Below, piece by piece: positions 35,254 through 47,898 of a stretch of DNA of 64,000 nucleotides (its first letter is position 1; every line of letters begins with the position of its first letter). Source of the DNA: Ophiura sarsii (taxonomy: Eukaryota; Echinodermata; Ophiuroidea; Amphilepidida; Ophiuridae); contig CM069448.1 in the NCBI GenBank assembly GCA_035610835.1, positions 9,995,717 to 10,059,716 on the forward strand. Direction: 5' to 3'. The position numbers and the translations under genes were made by a program. The notes under the pieces are model-generated. The model was not told where the DNA came from and did no database searches. It worked only from the letters and a program-made list of their open reading frames with translations.

Positions 35254-38200
35254 GTATGTTGACTAAATAATTATACCCTCTAGATGTTATCTTGATAGCA
35301 CTAATATGTAAAATTTTATAGAGCATGTGGGGTCCAGGCTCCAGCGGAACAGTGCGTGATCCATAATCATAAGGTTGTGAGTTATTGGCCACGGAAGGGC
35401 TATTATTTTAGCCCTGCCGTGGCCAACGTGTATGTATCCTGGGCAAGAAGGTACTTAGTCTCAACTGCCTCGTCGACCCAAGTGAGATTGGGAAGCTGTT
35501 AGGGGATATTACAATCAAGGTGCCAGGTAAATGAAGGGAAGTAATTGTGATGATTTCCTAATGGCAGAAAATAACGTGGTTCAGTGGTCCCCTGCATTGG
35601 AAGATCGATAAACCCGAACAAGTAAAAAGGTTACAGACTCTTTCGTAAAGAGTAGGGGGGGGGGGGATCATTCTGGTCTGTATCTGTTCCCACATCTAAC
35701 GGACCCCAAAGGAAACAAGCTGAAAGAGGCTTATTGGGTTATCCAGGGTCATAAGACCTAAATGTAATCAAATCATTGTTGGATCTACAATTCAGGGAAA
35801 TTGGTTTTACACTACACTCATTTTTCCGGTAATATTCCACATTTTGTGAGCAATTTTCAAGGGCTGTTTTCGTAATAAACTGTAATTGTGTAGAGCTTGA
35901 ACTATCTACTACCTCATATCCCTCCCACTCCCCACAGTCAATTTTGAGGGCCCACAATTGTGGTGATGAAATGGTTCCAAGTAACATCGGACAGGGGAGC
36001 TGGGGGAATTATTTCAACATGGTCCTCAAAGTGTACCAACAGCCCTTTCTTGTATTGTCAGGAGCATGTAACATGAAAGGAAAGCTGTAGTCTTAGTATC
36101 GCAGATTACATTTTTGATTGCAAATAACTGTAAAACTGCAATAATATCAATATCTTTGACAATGGCATTTTTAAAGTAATGTCGCACTCGAAACAAGATG
36201 ACCACAACCTAAAAAATAACTGCAGGGTAAGAAGAATGGTGGACAGTTTATCTTTTAATTTGCATCATGCATTCAGCTGAATTAAAAATGAAAATGTCAA
36301 TAGCTACCATGGCTGGAAAAAATGCAAATTTCGGCCCTGAAACTTACTTAAAAAATGCATGAATAAAAATTCCCTTCCAATTCTTATGTATTCTTTATTT
36401 TGTTACCAAAAATATCCCTCCAACGTCAAAATGTCCCTTCAGCCATGGATAAATACTAAGTGCCCATGCAGATTTAGTTTGATGGTACCAGTAAGGTATT
36501 TCATGATGATAATGTGTCATGCTTATAGTGCACAATGATATGTATTATACCATAAGTGGGAAAAGAGTCAGACAACTTTTGAGCTATAGTCAGGGTATAA
36601 GCAACTCAAGTTGAGGTCAGGTTTCTTGAATGTTGAAATATACCATTTTTTCAAACTAGCTTTTTAAACTCCTTCTTATTATCTTGTTAAAGGTCAACAG
36701 AAGATCCGTCCATACTGGAAGAATTACTTTGAGAACACTCATGTTCTTATCTATGTAATAGATAGTGCAGATAGGGCCAGATTTGAGGAAACCGGGGAGG
36801 TAAGAAATTCCGTCAGCAGTTGGGAATAATCTCATACACTGTAAAAATGTAAGTGGGATCCTAATTGGCGCATCCTAAACGGTCAATCGTGAAATCGTCA
36901 CACGCCGTGATTGACGGAGCGTGACCTCAGTCACGCTATTCATGAATATGCACGTCGAGATGAATAGCTGTTCCCGCCTGTCAAGCATTTTGACGCCGCG
37001 CCCGGCAAACAACAACAAAATAACGCAAATTTAATCCAAGGAACTATGACAGGGAGTATAAATTAGTAATAAGGCATTAGAAATTCATAATTGTGATATG
37101 ATCAAGTAAAATGAGACATAAGTTGCAAATATTTATTTTGAGATAACACCTAACAAAGGATAGAATTTCTTTTGTTTTCTATTGTTTTGAAAACACTTCA
37201 TTTTCTCATATCTTTGAAATTAATTATACATTCTTAATGGGGTTTTCTGCAAAATGTTGCATTGCAAATGGCCAATAAAATCGAGTAGAAAACAATGAAA
37301 AGCATCACATTTTTGAATATGGGGCCACAACTCCCCACCCACTGCAGGTGGTTATATTTTAGGATTATGCTGATAAATATTTCACACAGAAGAAGCATTT
37401 TTTACATTCTTTTTGTCATCTGTTTCAGGAACTAGGACAACTCCTGTCTGAAGAAAAGTTAGCTAGAGTGCCTTTGTTAGTATACGCTAATAAGCAAGAT
37501 TTAATAAGTGCTGCCCCAGCTAGTGAGATTGCCGAGGGACTGAACCTACACACGATACGGGATAGGATATGGCAGATACAAGCCTGTTCTGCTATGACAA
37601 ATGAAGGGATAGAGGTGAGTCTAATGCAGAGACCATGTGTAGGTTTATCCGGATTTATATGTGGTCCATTCCATAGAAATATAGCAGATACAAGCCTGTT
37701 CTGCTATGACAAATGAAGGGATAGAGGCGAGTGTAAATGCAGAGATTACTCTGTAGGTTTATCCGGATTTGTATGTGGTCCATTCAATAGAAAGATAGGA
37801 TATATGGCAGATACAAGCCTGTTCTGCTATGACAAATGAAGAGAAAGAGGCACAGCAGCCTCAATGATTTTCTCGCATCGCATAGCATTCTGGCCTTTAA
37901 CCGTTTTAAACATGGAATCACTGTACAGCTTGCGACATTTTGCGCTCAATTCTCACAGCCCTAGCGCGTAATAATGGAGCAATTAGAGATTGAAAAGCAT
38001 CCACAAGAAGCTGATGTCCTAATGAACAATTCCCATTGTTTAAAATGCTAATCGCTCCATTATATTAATTTTGAAAGAAGTATGGGGATCAGCAATGCGT
38101 AAGAAATGTGATGCTTGAATAACTCCATGCTAAATATATCTTTATCAACGACTTTGCCAAAACAGTTAATCTAATGTAGCATAGTGGCCACCCTCTAGGG

Positions 38201-39117
38201 CTCCCACACAAGAATCCTGAGTTCAACTCCTCAACCAACCTATATCTTTATTATATGGTTGTTTTTTGTAACGTACACGTTCCTGCAGCGTTCATAGTTT
38301 AAATTTGCTGGATCTGAACAAAAGCCCTATCTGATATAAATGTTGTAGTATTATGGGATAAACGCTTAGGCTGGTGTGGGAAAGAGGTGATTCGAATGCG
38401 GAGATTACTGTGTATAGGTTTACCTGGATTTCCTGTGCTTCACACAATAATAAGATCTTTTATGCTGTGATGAAAACAAACTTTGAGATTTCACAGCATC
38501 ATGCTTAAAGGTATATTATGCGATCTTTCCAGGGAACGCCCTCAACATCGAGAAAAAAAATTGAAAGAAGATTTTCTTGCAGATTTACATTTCTGATCAT
38601 AAATCGTACATACATTCCAAGTTACAGGGCGATACGATTCTTAATTACTTCAAAATCATGATTTTAGAGTGAAAATAAACTGTCGGATAATCCGACAGTT
38701 TATTATTATTTTCACTCTAAATTCACTCTAAAACCATGATTTTGAGGTAATTAGGAATCGTATCGCTCTGTAACTTGGAATGTATGTATGATTTATGATC
38801 AGAAATGTAAATCTGCAAGAAAATCTACTTTCTAAAAAAAAAATGAATAGAGGGCGCTCTCTGGAAAAGATCACATAATATGCCTTTAAGTCCTATTATG
38901 TTGTGATGTAGATCTTCTAAAACCAAGAGGACATAGTCAAGTTCAAAGGCATAAATGTTAAAAAGTAGGTTTTTGTCATTTATTAATATTTGGAACAGTT
39001 TTGATTTCAAAGTAACTCAATTTAATTGTATATGGTACTGTTAACATCATGTGCATCATTTGTTATGTTTTTCAGGATGGCATGCAATGGATTGTGAAGA
39101 ATGTGAAGAAGAAATGA
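35046..39117 (+). CDS. ARL3: ARL3, ADP-ribosylation factor-like GTPase 3 (4 coding exons seen)
   Basis: Joining 35046-35253, 36693-36799, 37429-37614 and 39076-39117 gives 180 residues plus stop; with the initiator Met that is 181, against 182 in human ARL3. GTPase motifs are intact: GLDNAGKT (P-loop, ~25-32), WDIGGQ (switch II), NKQD (~127-130) and ACSA. The N-terminal GLLSIL helix and the FNIKSV switch I segment are typical of ARL3. The protein works in cilia, where its GTP form releases lipidated cargo from UNC119 and PDE6-delta carriers. All junctions are GT-AG with matching phase. The residue-for-residue fit to ARL3 over ARL2 is clear. Confidence 0.96.
35320..35560 (+). mobile_element. 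Possible tRNA-derived SINE
   Basis: A tRNA-like box B (AAGGTTGTGAGTT) follows CCAGGCTCCAGCGG, and a short hairpin (GGCCACGG.AGGGCT / AGCCCTGCCGTGGCC) comes next. The family was not recognised. It lies in ARL3 intron 2. Confidence 0.3.
36693..36799 (+). CDS. ARL3: ARL3 exon 3: switch II and core strand
   Basis: Acceptor TTAAAG, then GTCAACAG; the donor is GAG then GTAAGA. 107 bases. It encodes [17 protein letters not shown] and [19 protein letters not shown]. Confidence 0.95.
37429..37614 (+). CDS. ARL3: ARL3 exon 4: NKQD motif and helix
   Basis: Acceptor TGTTTCAG, then GAACTAGG; the donor is GAG then GTGAGT. 186 bases, phase 0 on both sides. It contains [28 protein letters not shown] and [10 protein letters not shown]. 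The 3' end of this exon is tandemly copied into the next intron. Confidence 0.96.
37560..37862 (+). repeat. Tandem copies of the end of ARL3 exon 4 plus donor
   Basis: GCAGATACAAGCCTGTTCTG occurs at 37572 (real exon), 37684 and 37807, each followed by CTATGACAAATGAAG. The flanking intron piece (TAGGTTTATCCGGATTT..ATGTGGTCCATT) is copied too. Copy 2 ends GAG then GCGAGT, so the donor GT became GC. Copy 3 has lost it. A more decayed piece is at 38380-38470. Confidence 0.92.
38380..38470 (+). repeat. Distant decayed copy of the ARL3 exon-4 repeat unit
   Basis: GATTCGAATGCGGAGATTACTG, TAGGTTTACCTGGATTT and GTGCTTCACACAATA line up with the intron part of the unit at 37720-37800. Confidence 0.6.
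38505..38889. mobile_element. Palindromic TTAA MITE, copy D
   Basis: TTAA borders and AGGTATATTATGCGATC / GATCACATAATATGCCT ends, with the ACTGTCGG..CCGACAGT centre. It lies in the last ARL3 intron. Confidence 0.88.
39076..39117 (+). CDS. ARL3: ARL3 last coding exon
   Basis: Acceptor TTTTTCAG, then GATGGCATGCAATGG. It encodes [13 protein letters not shown] and stops at TGA 39115-39117. The basic tail matches ARL3. Confidence 0.93.
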   Translation, partial: DGMQWIVKNVKKK

Positions 39118-39584
39118 CCCAGGTTAACATCCCTATAACTTTTAGATAGATAGATAGAAAGAAGCCAACATACCTTGCCTTATTATTACAATGAACGTTG
39201 GATGGAAGCTGTTACCTGACATCTATCAGCATTATCATCTCGGATGAGGGGATTCCATGTTAAGTTGCATTCTGAGGAAATCATATTGTGGATTCAACTC
39301 AGGTTGAGAGGTTATTTCAGCGCATGATCTAGTAATCCCATCATAATATCTCATGTGCATTTGGTAATGCACAAAATGTATTTGAATCTTGGCCGAGGTT
39401 GGGGAGGCCTGCACTCAGTGCAAATGACCAGCAATGTGACGCAAACATGGGTCCCATTTTCGCCCATTTGGGATGTCAGTTTTCTAGATCAATTTTACTA
39501 TTATCATTTATCAATGGGTAAATTATTTCAAAATGTTTTAACCCTAACCCCTTGAGAACTACAAAATACTACTCCGAGCTCCCG

Positions 39585-39860
39585 TGCGAACGGTTTTCAA
39601 TGATGGAATCAACCAAGTCTATATGGTAAGCGCGGTATAGAACGAGTAGCTGAGAGCCGTGGCTGAAGTGGATGGGCCGAAGTCTGGAGGGTCCCCGGAT
39701 CGATTCCCGGCGATTTAGTTGGTGTTTTCTCTTCGAAAATTGTGATTTGTCAAGTATGAACACATTTCTGGATTTGGTTGCTTTAATATTCTTTCCTTTC
39801 CATTCAGATGGGTATACCAATGGTTCCAATTTGTTTCTAAAATGTTTCAAACAATATTAA
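39585..39860 (+). mobile_element. tRNA-derived SINE-like sequence
   Basis: Box A (TGGCTGAAGTGG) and box B (GGATCGATTCC) are spaced about 35 bp apart at 39660-39715, as in a tRNA, followed by ~140 bp of unrelated body. It lies in the ARL3 3' UTR or just beyond. The family was not identified. Confidence 0.4.
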
Positions 39861-40078
39861 ATTCCAACTCCAAAATCAAACTTCTTACTCCATGAATCAA
39901 TTTGTGAACCATTATTGTTAAGACATTGAGTACGAAAAATAGTGATCAAGATTCTAAGCAGCTTCAACAGTGTTGTTGGCCCTGATGACTAACGTGTACG
40001 AGTAAAGTAGCCATTTTTATTTATTACAGTATAGCCTATCAGATTACATATCACAGTATGTCTCGCTTATAGCTACTG

Positions 40079-40084
40079 AATAAA
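40079..40084 (+). other. Candidate poly(A) signal for ARL3
   Basis: The AATAAA nearest after the stop codon that does not belong to an obvious repeat, about 960 bp downstream. A G17 run follows at 40150-40166. Confidence 0.3.
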
Positions 40085-40169
40085 GTGCTCTTTAATTGAA
40101 TTTTGCCTTTGAGAACAAATACTTTATGAAAAATGTGCCCTATTATACCGGGGGGGGGGGGGGGGGTCA

Positions 40170-40938
40170 GTGAACATATCGAGCGGGTACACATCCGTGT
40201 CCATGATTTAAATATATGTTAAACTTTGGATAACATTTGATGGATGTTTACCTTTTTCGCCATAATGCGGCAGTGAAACCAATAGCATCTAAGGATTTCT
40301 GCAATCATCATGATTGGTCCATTGTGGTTCCTCTAATGTAGAATAGAATAGGTCCAAGTCTGTAATCCTGTAACTGTTTGGCCATTATTTATGAATCTAA
40401 TATAACCATAACACCAATGAAATTGACAGATATTATTATTTGACATAATAAATAAACCATGCCCAATATTATAAGAAGTAGTAATTACCTTCAGAAAATA
40501 AAATCTCTACTTTTCAGCAAGTCGCATTTTGATGTTGTTTTGTGTGCTAGAATTTCCAAGTGTTCAAACTTTGTTTTGTAATAAGTAGTGGGTCTTACAT
40601 GTTAAATGTTAAAGTAAGATCAAGTGAGAATTTACAGAAAACACTGGAATTATTATTTCATAAAATGTCTTGTTTTATTGAATTCATATTTTGTGTTGAA
40701 TCTTCTAAAAGTTTTAAGAAAATGTTGTACTTATTGCATTGCATTGTAAATAATAAATTCAAAGATTTAATTTATGGAAAAAGAATTGTTGTTTTGTGTA
40801 AAGTTAATTTTGTGATTTTATACCCAATTCTACCCACCACCAGAGTGGCATCTGTCTGCCATTTCTGAAAAGTATCCATAGATTTAGTTTACAGTCCTAA
40901 AAAAGTAATTTACCAGGTAATATGCTCATAACTCTAAA
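40170..40938. other. Unassigned AT-rich sequence downstream of ARL3
   Basis: The open frame at 40560-40868 has no recognisable family and low-complexity composition. Confidence 0.4.
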
Positions 40939-41659
40939 TAAACTGCTCACACAAAGTTAGGAAACTTTTTTTAATCAAGTATATTTTTATTATTTATTAC
41001 CCTCTTGTATTATGTTGCATATCAATGGAAAGCTGAAGTGTTCTTCCTTAACATGATACCAAATGTGCAATGATGACATGTTGCTGGATTTGGTCACATG
41101 AATGAGAATGAGGCAAAGTCACAAATCAAATGTGCCAAAATTGCCGTTATCTGTGCAAACAGTCAATAGGTAATGGCACGGGCTATTGAAACTGCTAAAC
41201 GTTTTCCGTGTCTCAGAAAAATGTACAAGTTGTAGGCCTAAACCTTTCATCACTTACCTTCATGACCTTCCACCTAGAGTTATTGTTAACCCAGTCTTGC
41301 AAATACCCAAATAATGGTTTTCTTAAGAGATGAGGGTTGACTTGTGTGTGTTGTGCTCACTGGTGCAAATCTTTGTGTGTACCATTTATGGTTCTCAAGC
41401 ATGACCGGTTTGATTATTGATCATTACCTATTGACTGTTTAGCCCAGATAACGGTAATTTTGGCACATTTGATTTGTGACTTTGCCTCATTCTCATTCAT
41501 ATGGCCAAGTTCAGCAACATGTAATCATTGCAAATGTGGTATAATTTTAAAGAGGAACACTTCAGCTTTCCATTGATACATAACAGATACAACGAGGGTA
41601 ATAAATAATAAAAATATACTTGATTAAAAAAAGTTTCCTAACTTTTTGTGAGCAGTTTA
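40939..41659. mobile_element. Tc1-like MITE with ~230-bp inverted repeats
   Basis: TA, AACTGCTCAC, long arms that include AAAGTTTCCTAAC / GTTAGGAAACTTT and GAGGGTAATAAATAATAAAA, then GTGAGCAGTT, TA. 717 bp. The arms match for about 230 bp, leaving a ~250-bp centre with no coding capacity. Confidence 0.8.
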
Positions 41660-41661
41660 TA

Positions 41662-42674
41662 TAAACACTTCAAAAGAAGTAAGTTCCCCTTTAGGGGTTC
41701 CCTTATACTTCCAAAACAATACATTGGAATGAAATGGGGTTTTCAGTCAAATGATTATGGGCTTCATACCAATACTTGACCAAAACTTCAAATCAACAGG
41801 TTCTGTCATGCTCGAGTGAGCACGTTTTGAATGACGGAATGTCCCATTTCAAAAGTTGCTAAAATAACGTTTAATTTCAAAAGTTGCTAAAATAATGTTT
41901 AGTAGCGGGTGTATCCACCACGTTGTTGTATGACTTGCCGACATCAACGTCTCATAGTGTTGATGAGGCGCACCACTCGATGCTGTGGGATGGCATCCCA
42001 CTCTTGTTGTACCAGAAGACGTAAGTTAGCAAGATTAGTGCGATCATCCACTCTACGATCCACGGCCCGCTTTAACTGATCCCACAGATGCTCGATTGGG
42101 TTGAGATCAGGGGAGTTCGGGGGCCAAACCAAACGCTCTATACCTTCATCTTCCAAGAACTGATTAGCAACTCTTCCCCTATGTGGGCGCGCATTGTCGT
42201 CCATCAAGACAAATCCATTTCCTAAAGCTCCAGCATAGGGAAGCACATGCGGTCGCAGCACCTCGTCAACATACCGAATGGCGTTGAGATTCCCATTGAT
42301 TTGAACGAGATCGGTTTTCCCTCCACTGCTGATGCCCGCCCATACCATTACACTGCCTCCTCCAAACGCTGTCACAGGTACCACACAACATTCAGAATGT
42401 TGCTCCCCTCGGCGACGCCACAAACGTCAATTGATACACCAACGTGGTGGATACACACACTACTAAACATTATTTTAACAACTTTTGAAATGGGACATTC
42501 TGTCATTCAATACAAGCTCACTCAAGCATGACAGAACCTGTTGATTTGAAATTTTGGTCAAGTATTGGTATGAACCTCATAACAATTTGACAGAAAACCC
42601 ATTTCAACCCAATGTATATTTTTGAAAATATAAGGGAAACCCTAAAGGGGAACTTACTTCTTTTGAAGTGTTTA
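41662..42674 (-). mobile_element. Tc1-like transposon, internally deleted, long inverted repeats
   Basis: TA, AACACTTCAAAAGAAGTAAG at the left and its complement at the right, then TA; arms of ~220 bp. 1009 bp against about 1.6 kb for a full Tc1. It begins 4 bp after the end of the preceding Tc1-like MITE. The transposase N-terminal half is missing. Confidence 0.85.
41944..42423 (-). pseudogene. Tc1 transposase, C-terminal catalytic part only
   Basis: About 160 residues with AFGGGSVMVWAGIS, GFVLMDDNARPHRGR and WPPNSPDLNPIEHLWDQLKR. These are the second Asp and the final Glu of the Tc1 DD34E triad. The paired helix-turn-helix DNA-binding domain and the first Asp region are absent, so it cannot work. 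The reading frame is intact, which suggests a recent deletion. Confidence 0.92.
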
Positions 42675-42953
42675 GTTCCAAAATTATGGATTCATTTCTC
42701 CCCTTCAATTTGAGATTGTTCACGAAGATCAGTCAACAATTAAGAACGCTACACCAAAAAGAATGAGAAAAAGTGCAACTTTCATCATAACATGTGTGTT
42801 TTGAACACGCAAGATAGTGCGACTGACAGGTATGGGCTGCATTGATCAATTGAACATCCCCAATCCTCATCTTACCATCAACTGCGAGTTGTCGCTACCA
42901 GTTAATCAATAATCTGCCTATTGCTACACTTAGGCAACGTGTAGAAGAACTAA

Positions 42954-43206
42954 TTCGAGGGTTTAGTGCAACAAAGGGCTATCTGCATTTCGGCTATTTT
43001 GAGAAAAGGTGAATTGAAGATTTGTACCCATCATTGTCACCTTCTGGTTTTTACAAGTTAAAAGATTATAATTGTTACAATAGAACATTGTACATTATAA
43101 ATCATTAGGAAAATTAGGTTCCTGATCATGTGCAAAATCATTTTGATACCAAAATCTGATTTTGGCCAAAAATGCAGATGGCCCTTTATTGCACTAAACC
43201 CTCGAA
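42954..43206. mobile_element. MITE with TTCGAGGGTTTAGTGCA ends
   Basis: TTCGAGGGTTTAGTGCAA, then AAGGGC.ATCTGCATTT, at the left; exact or near complements at the right. 253 bp with ~35-bp inverted ends. Target duplication unclear. Confidence 0.75.
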
Positions 43207-45350
43207 CTGCTAAAATGAAAAACACTTTATTTTGGTTTTAGGGCGCTGTTAACATTCAGTCAATCTTCTCAAATTAAAGAGAAGACATTCTTTTACAAAT
43301 TAATAAGTTAATATTTTTACATGGGAGCTTTAGTTTTGGAGTTATGAGTATATTTATTCTGAGGCAAGTTACTTGTTTTTAGGACTGTATATGTGATGCA
43401 GCCAGGGCTGTAAGCCCGTGCCCGCACACCCGTGGCGGGTAACTTTTGCTTTGGGCGGAAAACTTTTCAAATGTACACGCCCGGCTGGCCGGTAAGAATT
43501 TTGCTGTTGGTAAATGAAGATGACTTGTCTGGCTGGTAAGTTTACAGTCGGGCTGGTAACCTTTACAAGCTACCAGCCCGGCTGGCTGGTTGGAGAAAAA
43601 TGAGGGACTTTGCGGCTGTGTGTTTTTCAAGATATAGATGAAAACAGACAGAAGAAATAATATGAATTTTCACACGTAAAATCTGAATGCCTTGATCAAT
43701 GTTGATACATTGGTGTAATTTTAGAAAATGTTTTGAGGGCACACATAAGAACTCAAAATTGACTTTACATGCAAAGTCCACCCTTTTGTACTACATCACA
43801 TTGAGATGTCTTCATGAATGAAATAATTAATGTACAAGGTACATAAGTGCACAGTTGGAGCTCTGAAACCCTTTATTCACTTCTGATCTCAGGCCCTTAT
43901 GCACTAAACAGACCATGCTTGATTGAAAGGATAATGGTTTATTTCAAACACTGCCACGCTGGGCTTACTAATGACACACACACAAATAATTATAAGGTAC
44001 ACATGTATACATACGTTAACCATTAAAACAATGTTTTATTAAATAAAGTAATATTAGTTCATAGTTGCTCACATATTCACTCATTCAAATGGGGACGTTG
44101 TCTTGGAGTATATATATTGCACTATGTTATAAATGCTATTATCACTCTTTATATTTACAAAGTTCATGTTCCAAGCAATTAAAACAGCAATCCTTATACA
44201 AGTTCTTGAGAACTTTATAAAAATGAGCGGTATTCTTGATAAAAGTGTGACATTAAACTGAAATTTCTCCCCAAATGAGACTTTAAAAAAGTAGATGCAG
44301 AGGTTTTCAGATCCCATTTGTAATTTGTATACAAACTTGTACTTCAATTGATACCCCCCCCCCCCCCCCCCCCCAGCCCCCACATCTCGAAGTTCAGACC
44401 TCTTGTCTCAATAACAATGGTAGACTTGGCTGAACTATGATACAGGAGATCCTTGTATATGAACAATAAAAAATAAAAAATGCATCTCCTCTCTTGTATT
44501 TTTTTCACAATGATGCTGATATCAAAAGTAAGACCCTGCGCATATTGTGATGAAGTGGCTTTTAAAAGTTTCTGTACGTAAATTACATAGATATTATGAG
44601 GTAGGGTGCGTTCTAATCAAAACCAATTTAATGATAAGTAATTGATAAGTAAAGGTTCAGCTTTGAAGGAAAGGAATAATATATGCACAATTCATAAAAG
44701 TTATAATGTAAAACACTGTTCTTTGCATATAAGTAAGGTTTTCTTGTGAAACAAGCTGAAAACAAAGCTTATAAATGGATTGGAATAGCTACAATCTGCT
44801 GATTCTGAACATGGGTTGGAAATAAGGGGGAAATTATACTATGTAACTTCCATAATTACATTCAAGAAATACTTCTTTTTGAACCATTTCTTTCTGGAAC
44901 ATGCTGTGTAGTGGTTCAGGAGTCATCATCCAATCCAGCTAATTGAAACAACTTGTACACGAAGAGCTTTGTTACTAAAATTGTGCGGTTACAATTTTGA
45001 ATCCACATTATGCTTTTGAAAATGTCAAAATTTAATTCATTTGTACTGTCGCAGCAAAAGGATGCAGTTGTCTCTCAAAGAAAAAGTTGAGATCTTAATA
45101 CCAACAAAAGGAGTGTTTAAATGTTTCAAAATGACACCTTTGTTGGTAAGATCTGATACTGCTTTCTGATTTTATGAAGACAAATTAGGTAAAATTGGCC
45201 TTATTTTCTTTGTTTTTCCATGCCTTATTCCATCAATATCTTAAAATCATTCTACCGACAACTGCACCCTTTTGTAGCAACAGTACACATAATACATTTA
45301 AAATTGGGTGTAATGTTCTTGGATAAAGCTTTTCATATTTAGGACAAATT
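43207..45350. other. Intergenic sequence between ARL3 and IDH3B, few features
   Basis: It contains the GGCTGGTAA-repeat block (43402-43600) and a C21 run (44354-44374). No exon, RNA gene or transposase was seen. Confidence 0.45.
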
Positions 45351-45354
45351 GCAT

Positions 45355-45960
45355 ACTAAAGTCTTCATGGTATTATACTATACAGAGGTCAAAGTTCTCT
45401 GTAAATAACAATCAGTGAACTTAGCACATTTACTGGACTTTAAGGGAGGTGTCAACCCTTTTTGGGGGCCAAATTTATCAAGCACTGTAACTTTTAAACT
45501 GTACATAAAAGTATACATTTTTTTTATGAAATGAGTCAGAGAACTTATTTTTGGTATACAATTTTACTAAAAATAGTGATTTGTACATTTTTGCCCAAAA
45601 TCACTTTTTTTTTGGCGCCAAATATTTTCAGACAACTTATCAAAATCAGTTTTTGATTACAAATTCCAAAATTTCACCAAAATCATCTAAAGTCAATTAT
45701 CTAGGATTCAGTTGGTATTTTTTTGCTTAAAAAAGTTAAGTTTCAAAAATATTGACCAAAACAGTGCCAAAAAACATTTGTGGCACTTTTTGGTCAATAT
45801 TTTCAAAACAAAAAACTGTTAAGCCAAAAAAAACCCCACAGATCCTAGATAATTTAAGTTTAGCCATAATATTGTCATAATTTTACCACTGATTTTGGTG
45901 AAATTCATGACATTATCCTAAACAGAGGTCAAAGTTCTCCCACCAACATACTTTAAATAA
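45355..45960. repeat. Two units of the CAGAGGTCAAAGTTCTC repeat around a foldback
   Basis: ACAGAGGTCAAAGTTCTC appears near 45382 and 45922. Between them lies a foldback: TTATCTAGGATTCAG, TTTGGTCAATATTTT and CAAAATCA words occur in opposite orientation, centred near 45775. The same unit is tandemly arrayed at 49720-50720. Confidence 0.6.
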
Positions 45961-47898
45961 ATATGAACTAACACATGTGCTAATACAGAGCAAAAAAACC
46001 ACTACAATAGTAATAGTAATAGCAATGACAGATTTATATATATCTTTGTGTAAAAAAATGGGAGTCAGTCACTACACCATCTTTGATGAATCTCTTTAGT
46101 GCGGTACCTAATGTGCATGTTTGTCCACGAAGCATAGTGATGCGAAATTGACATTGCACACGTTTCAATATCACATTTGAAAATCTCATCAAGAAATCTT
46201 GCAACAACTTCATATCATTTTTCAAATTTGAAATAACCTATTCCCTCTATGTAAAAGAAATTCCACTCATGAAAGGGATCATATCTTAATTTCTAAATCT
46301 TCTATAATGCTGTAATTTACATTGACATTTAGGAAATATTGTTATCTACATTATGATACCCAATGACTTACAAAAAACTGTAAAGCATTCAAGATTTGCT
46401 ACATTTAGTAAGAAATCACACACTTTGGCAAATCTCAAATGGGATATCATAGTTGCAGCAGGGGTATGAAACTCATCAAATTGCTGATCGAAAGCTACTT
46501 CATCCAGGAACTTTAATTTGTGTTTGATCATATCTTGATTACACTGTCTGTGGGCGCTGTTTTCCATCTGCTTAGGTATAGACTTAAATTTAAGTTTACA
46601 CGGAATTGTTGGAAATATTCCCGAAAAATTGTGCGGTTTTGAAAATGATGATAAAACTTGCGTGCTGGACAGTTATGTATACAAGCCTGAAATATCATAA
46701 TTCACATTTCCTTGTTTGTTTTATACATTTTGAATTCATTTTCTCACTTTACACCATACCGTCATTGTTTGTGTCTGATGGACTCGGTGCAAGTCTACAT
46801 AAATTCCTTGCATATTTTGTGCAGGTGTTGACGAATCAGTTTGCAAATCTTGTTCTCATAAAGTGCCGTTGTATTAATGACGTCAAATGACGATACTAAG
46901 CTCTGGGAAAACACGAACTGTTATTCAGGCATGAGAATGAAAAACCTGTACAGCCTTAATAAGGCCAAAAGACTCGAGCTGGGGTATTTCAAGCGACAGC
47001 GTACCTACTTTTCATATGCTAATTTTACTAATAAAGTAACCATTCAGTTTACTGATAATTGGCACGAGTTAACGGTAGTTGCTTTAAGCGTGAGCTATCA
47101 TGTCAGCTACCTTCATAACAGTATAGGGGACTGTACATTGACAATGTGATGTCAAACGGGTATAATTTCATACCGTCTGGCGTAGAATTAAGTTTGTTAT
47201 AGTAATAAATCGATGTTATAACCCCGGTTATCGGACGTTATATCACAACAGTGTAACTAGCAAAAACAGTGTTGCTGGTTGGCCGCTCGGGTTGGCTCGC
47301 CCAATTAGCAGCAGGCGCGAGCGAGGCCTTGGGGGAGCGAGCGCCCTTCATACCAAGTTGCCAGTTTTGAAGTGCTTGGTAATAGACTGAGTACAGACTT
47401 GTAGAAATCTGGCTTTTGTGGATAAACTTAAATCGGTCTGAATTTTAGGTATTTTAAAGACCAATACAATACGTATAAACGTATAGACGTTATTTATACA
47501 AATTCTATCAATTTGAGGACATTCTGACATGAAAGAATTTGTTTTATTCATTTATTTCTTCTTCTTTTTTTTTTTGGGGGGGGGGGGAGAAAGTGGGTTT
47601 GGCTAATACCGGACTGGTTGAGTGGGGTGACGGTTCGTGGCTGGGGGTGGGGCCCCATGGTTGAAATGATCTTCGTATTTTAAATGCATTGCCCAGTGAA
47701 ACTGAACCTTTTGCTAACTGCATCATCACTGAGCAAAAAGTCACAAACACGGGACAAAACACCTGGACAAAACATTGCGTGTACACCCGTCAAAGAATAA
47801 ATTGGGTACCCCTCCCCCTCCTCTCCCGACAACAAGAGTATACATTGTCTATATGACGGCACACGACGTTTACATACATGTGTGACGCCACTAACAAT
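45961..47898. other. Intergenic, unassigned
   Basis: At 46950-47012 there is half of the GGGG.ATTTCA.GCGAC MITE seen in the 802-bp duplication. A G-rich tract lies at 47576-47587. Otherwise nothing recognised. Confidence 0.4.

Noticed and set aside
40560..40868. 102-codon plus-strand frame downstream of ARL3
   Set aside because: Low-complexity AT-rich composition, no family motif, no splice or UTR support.
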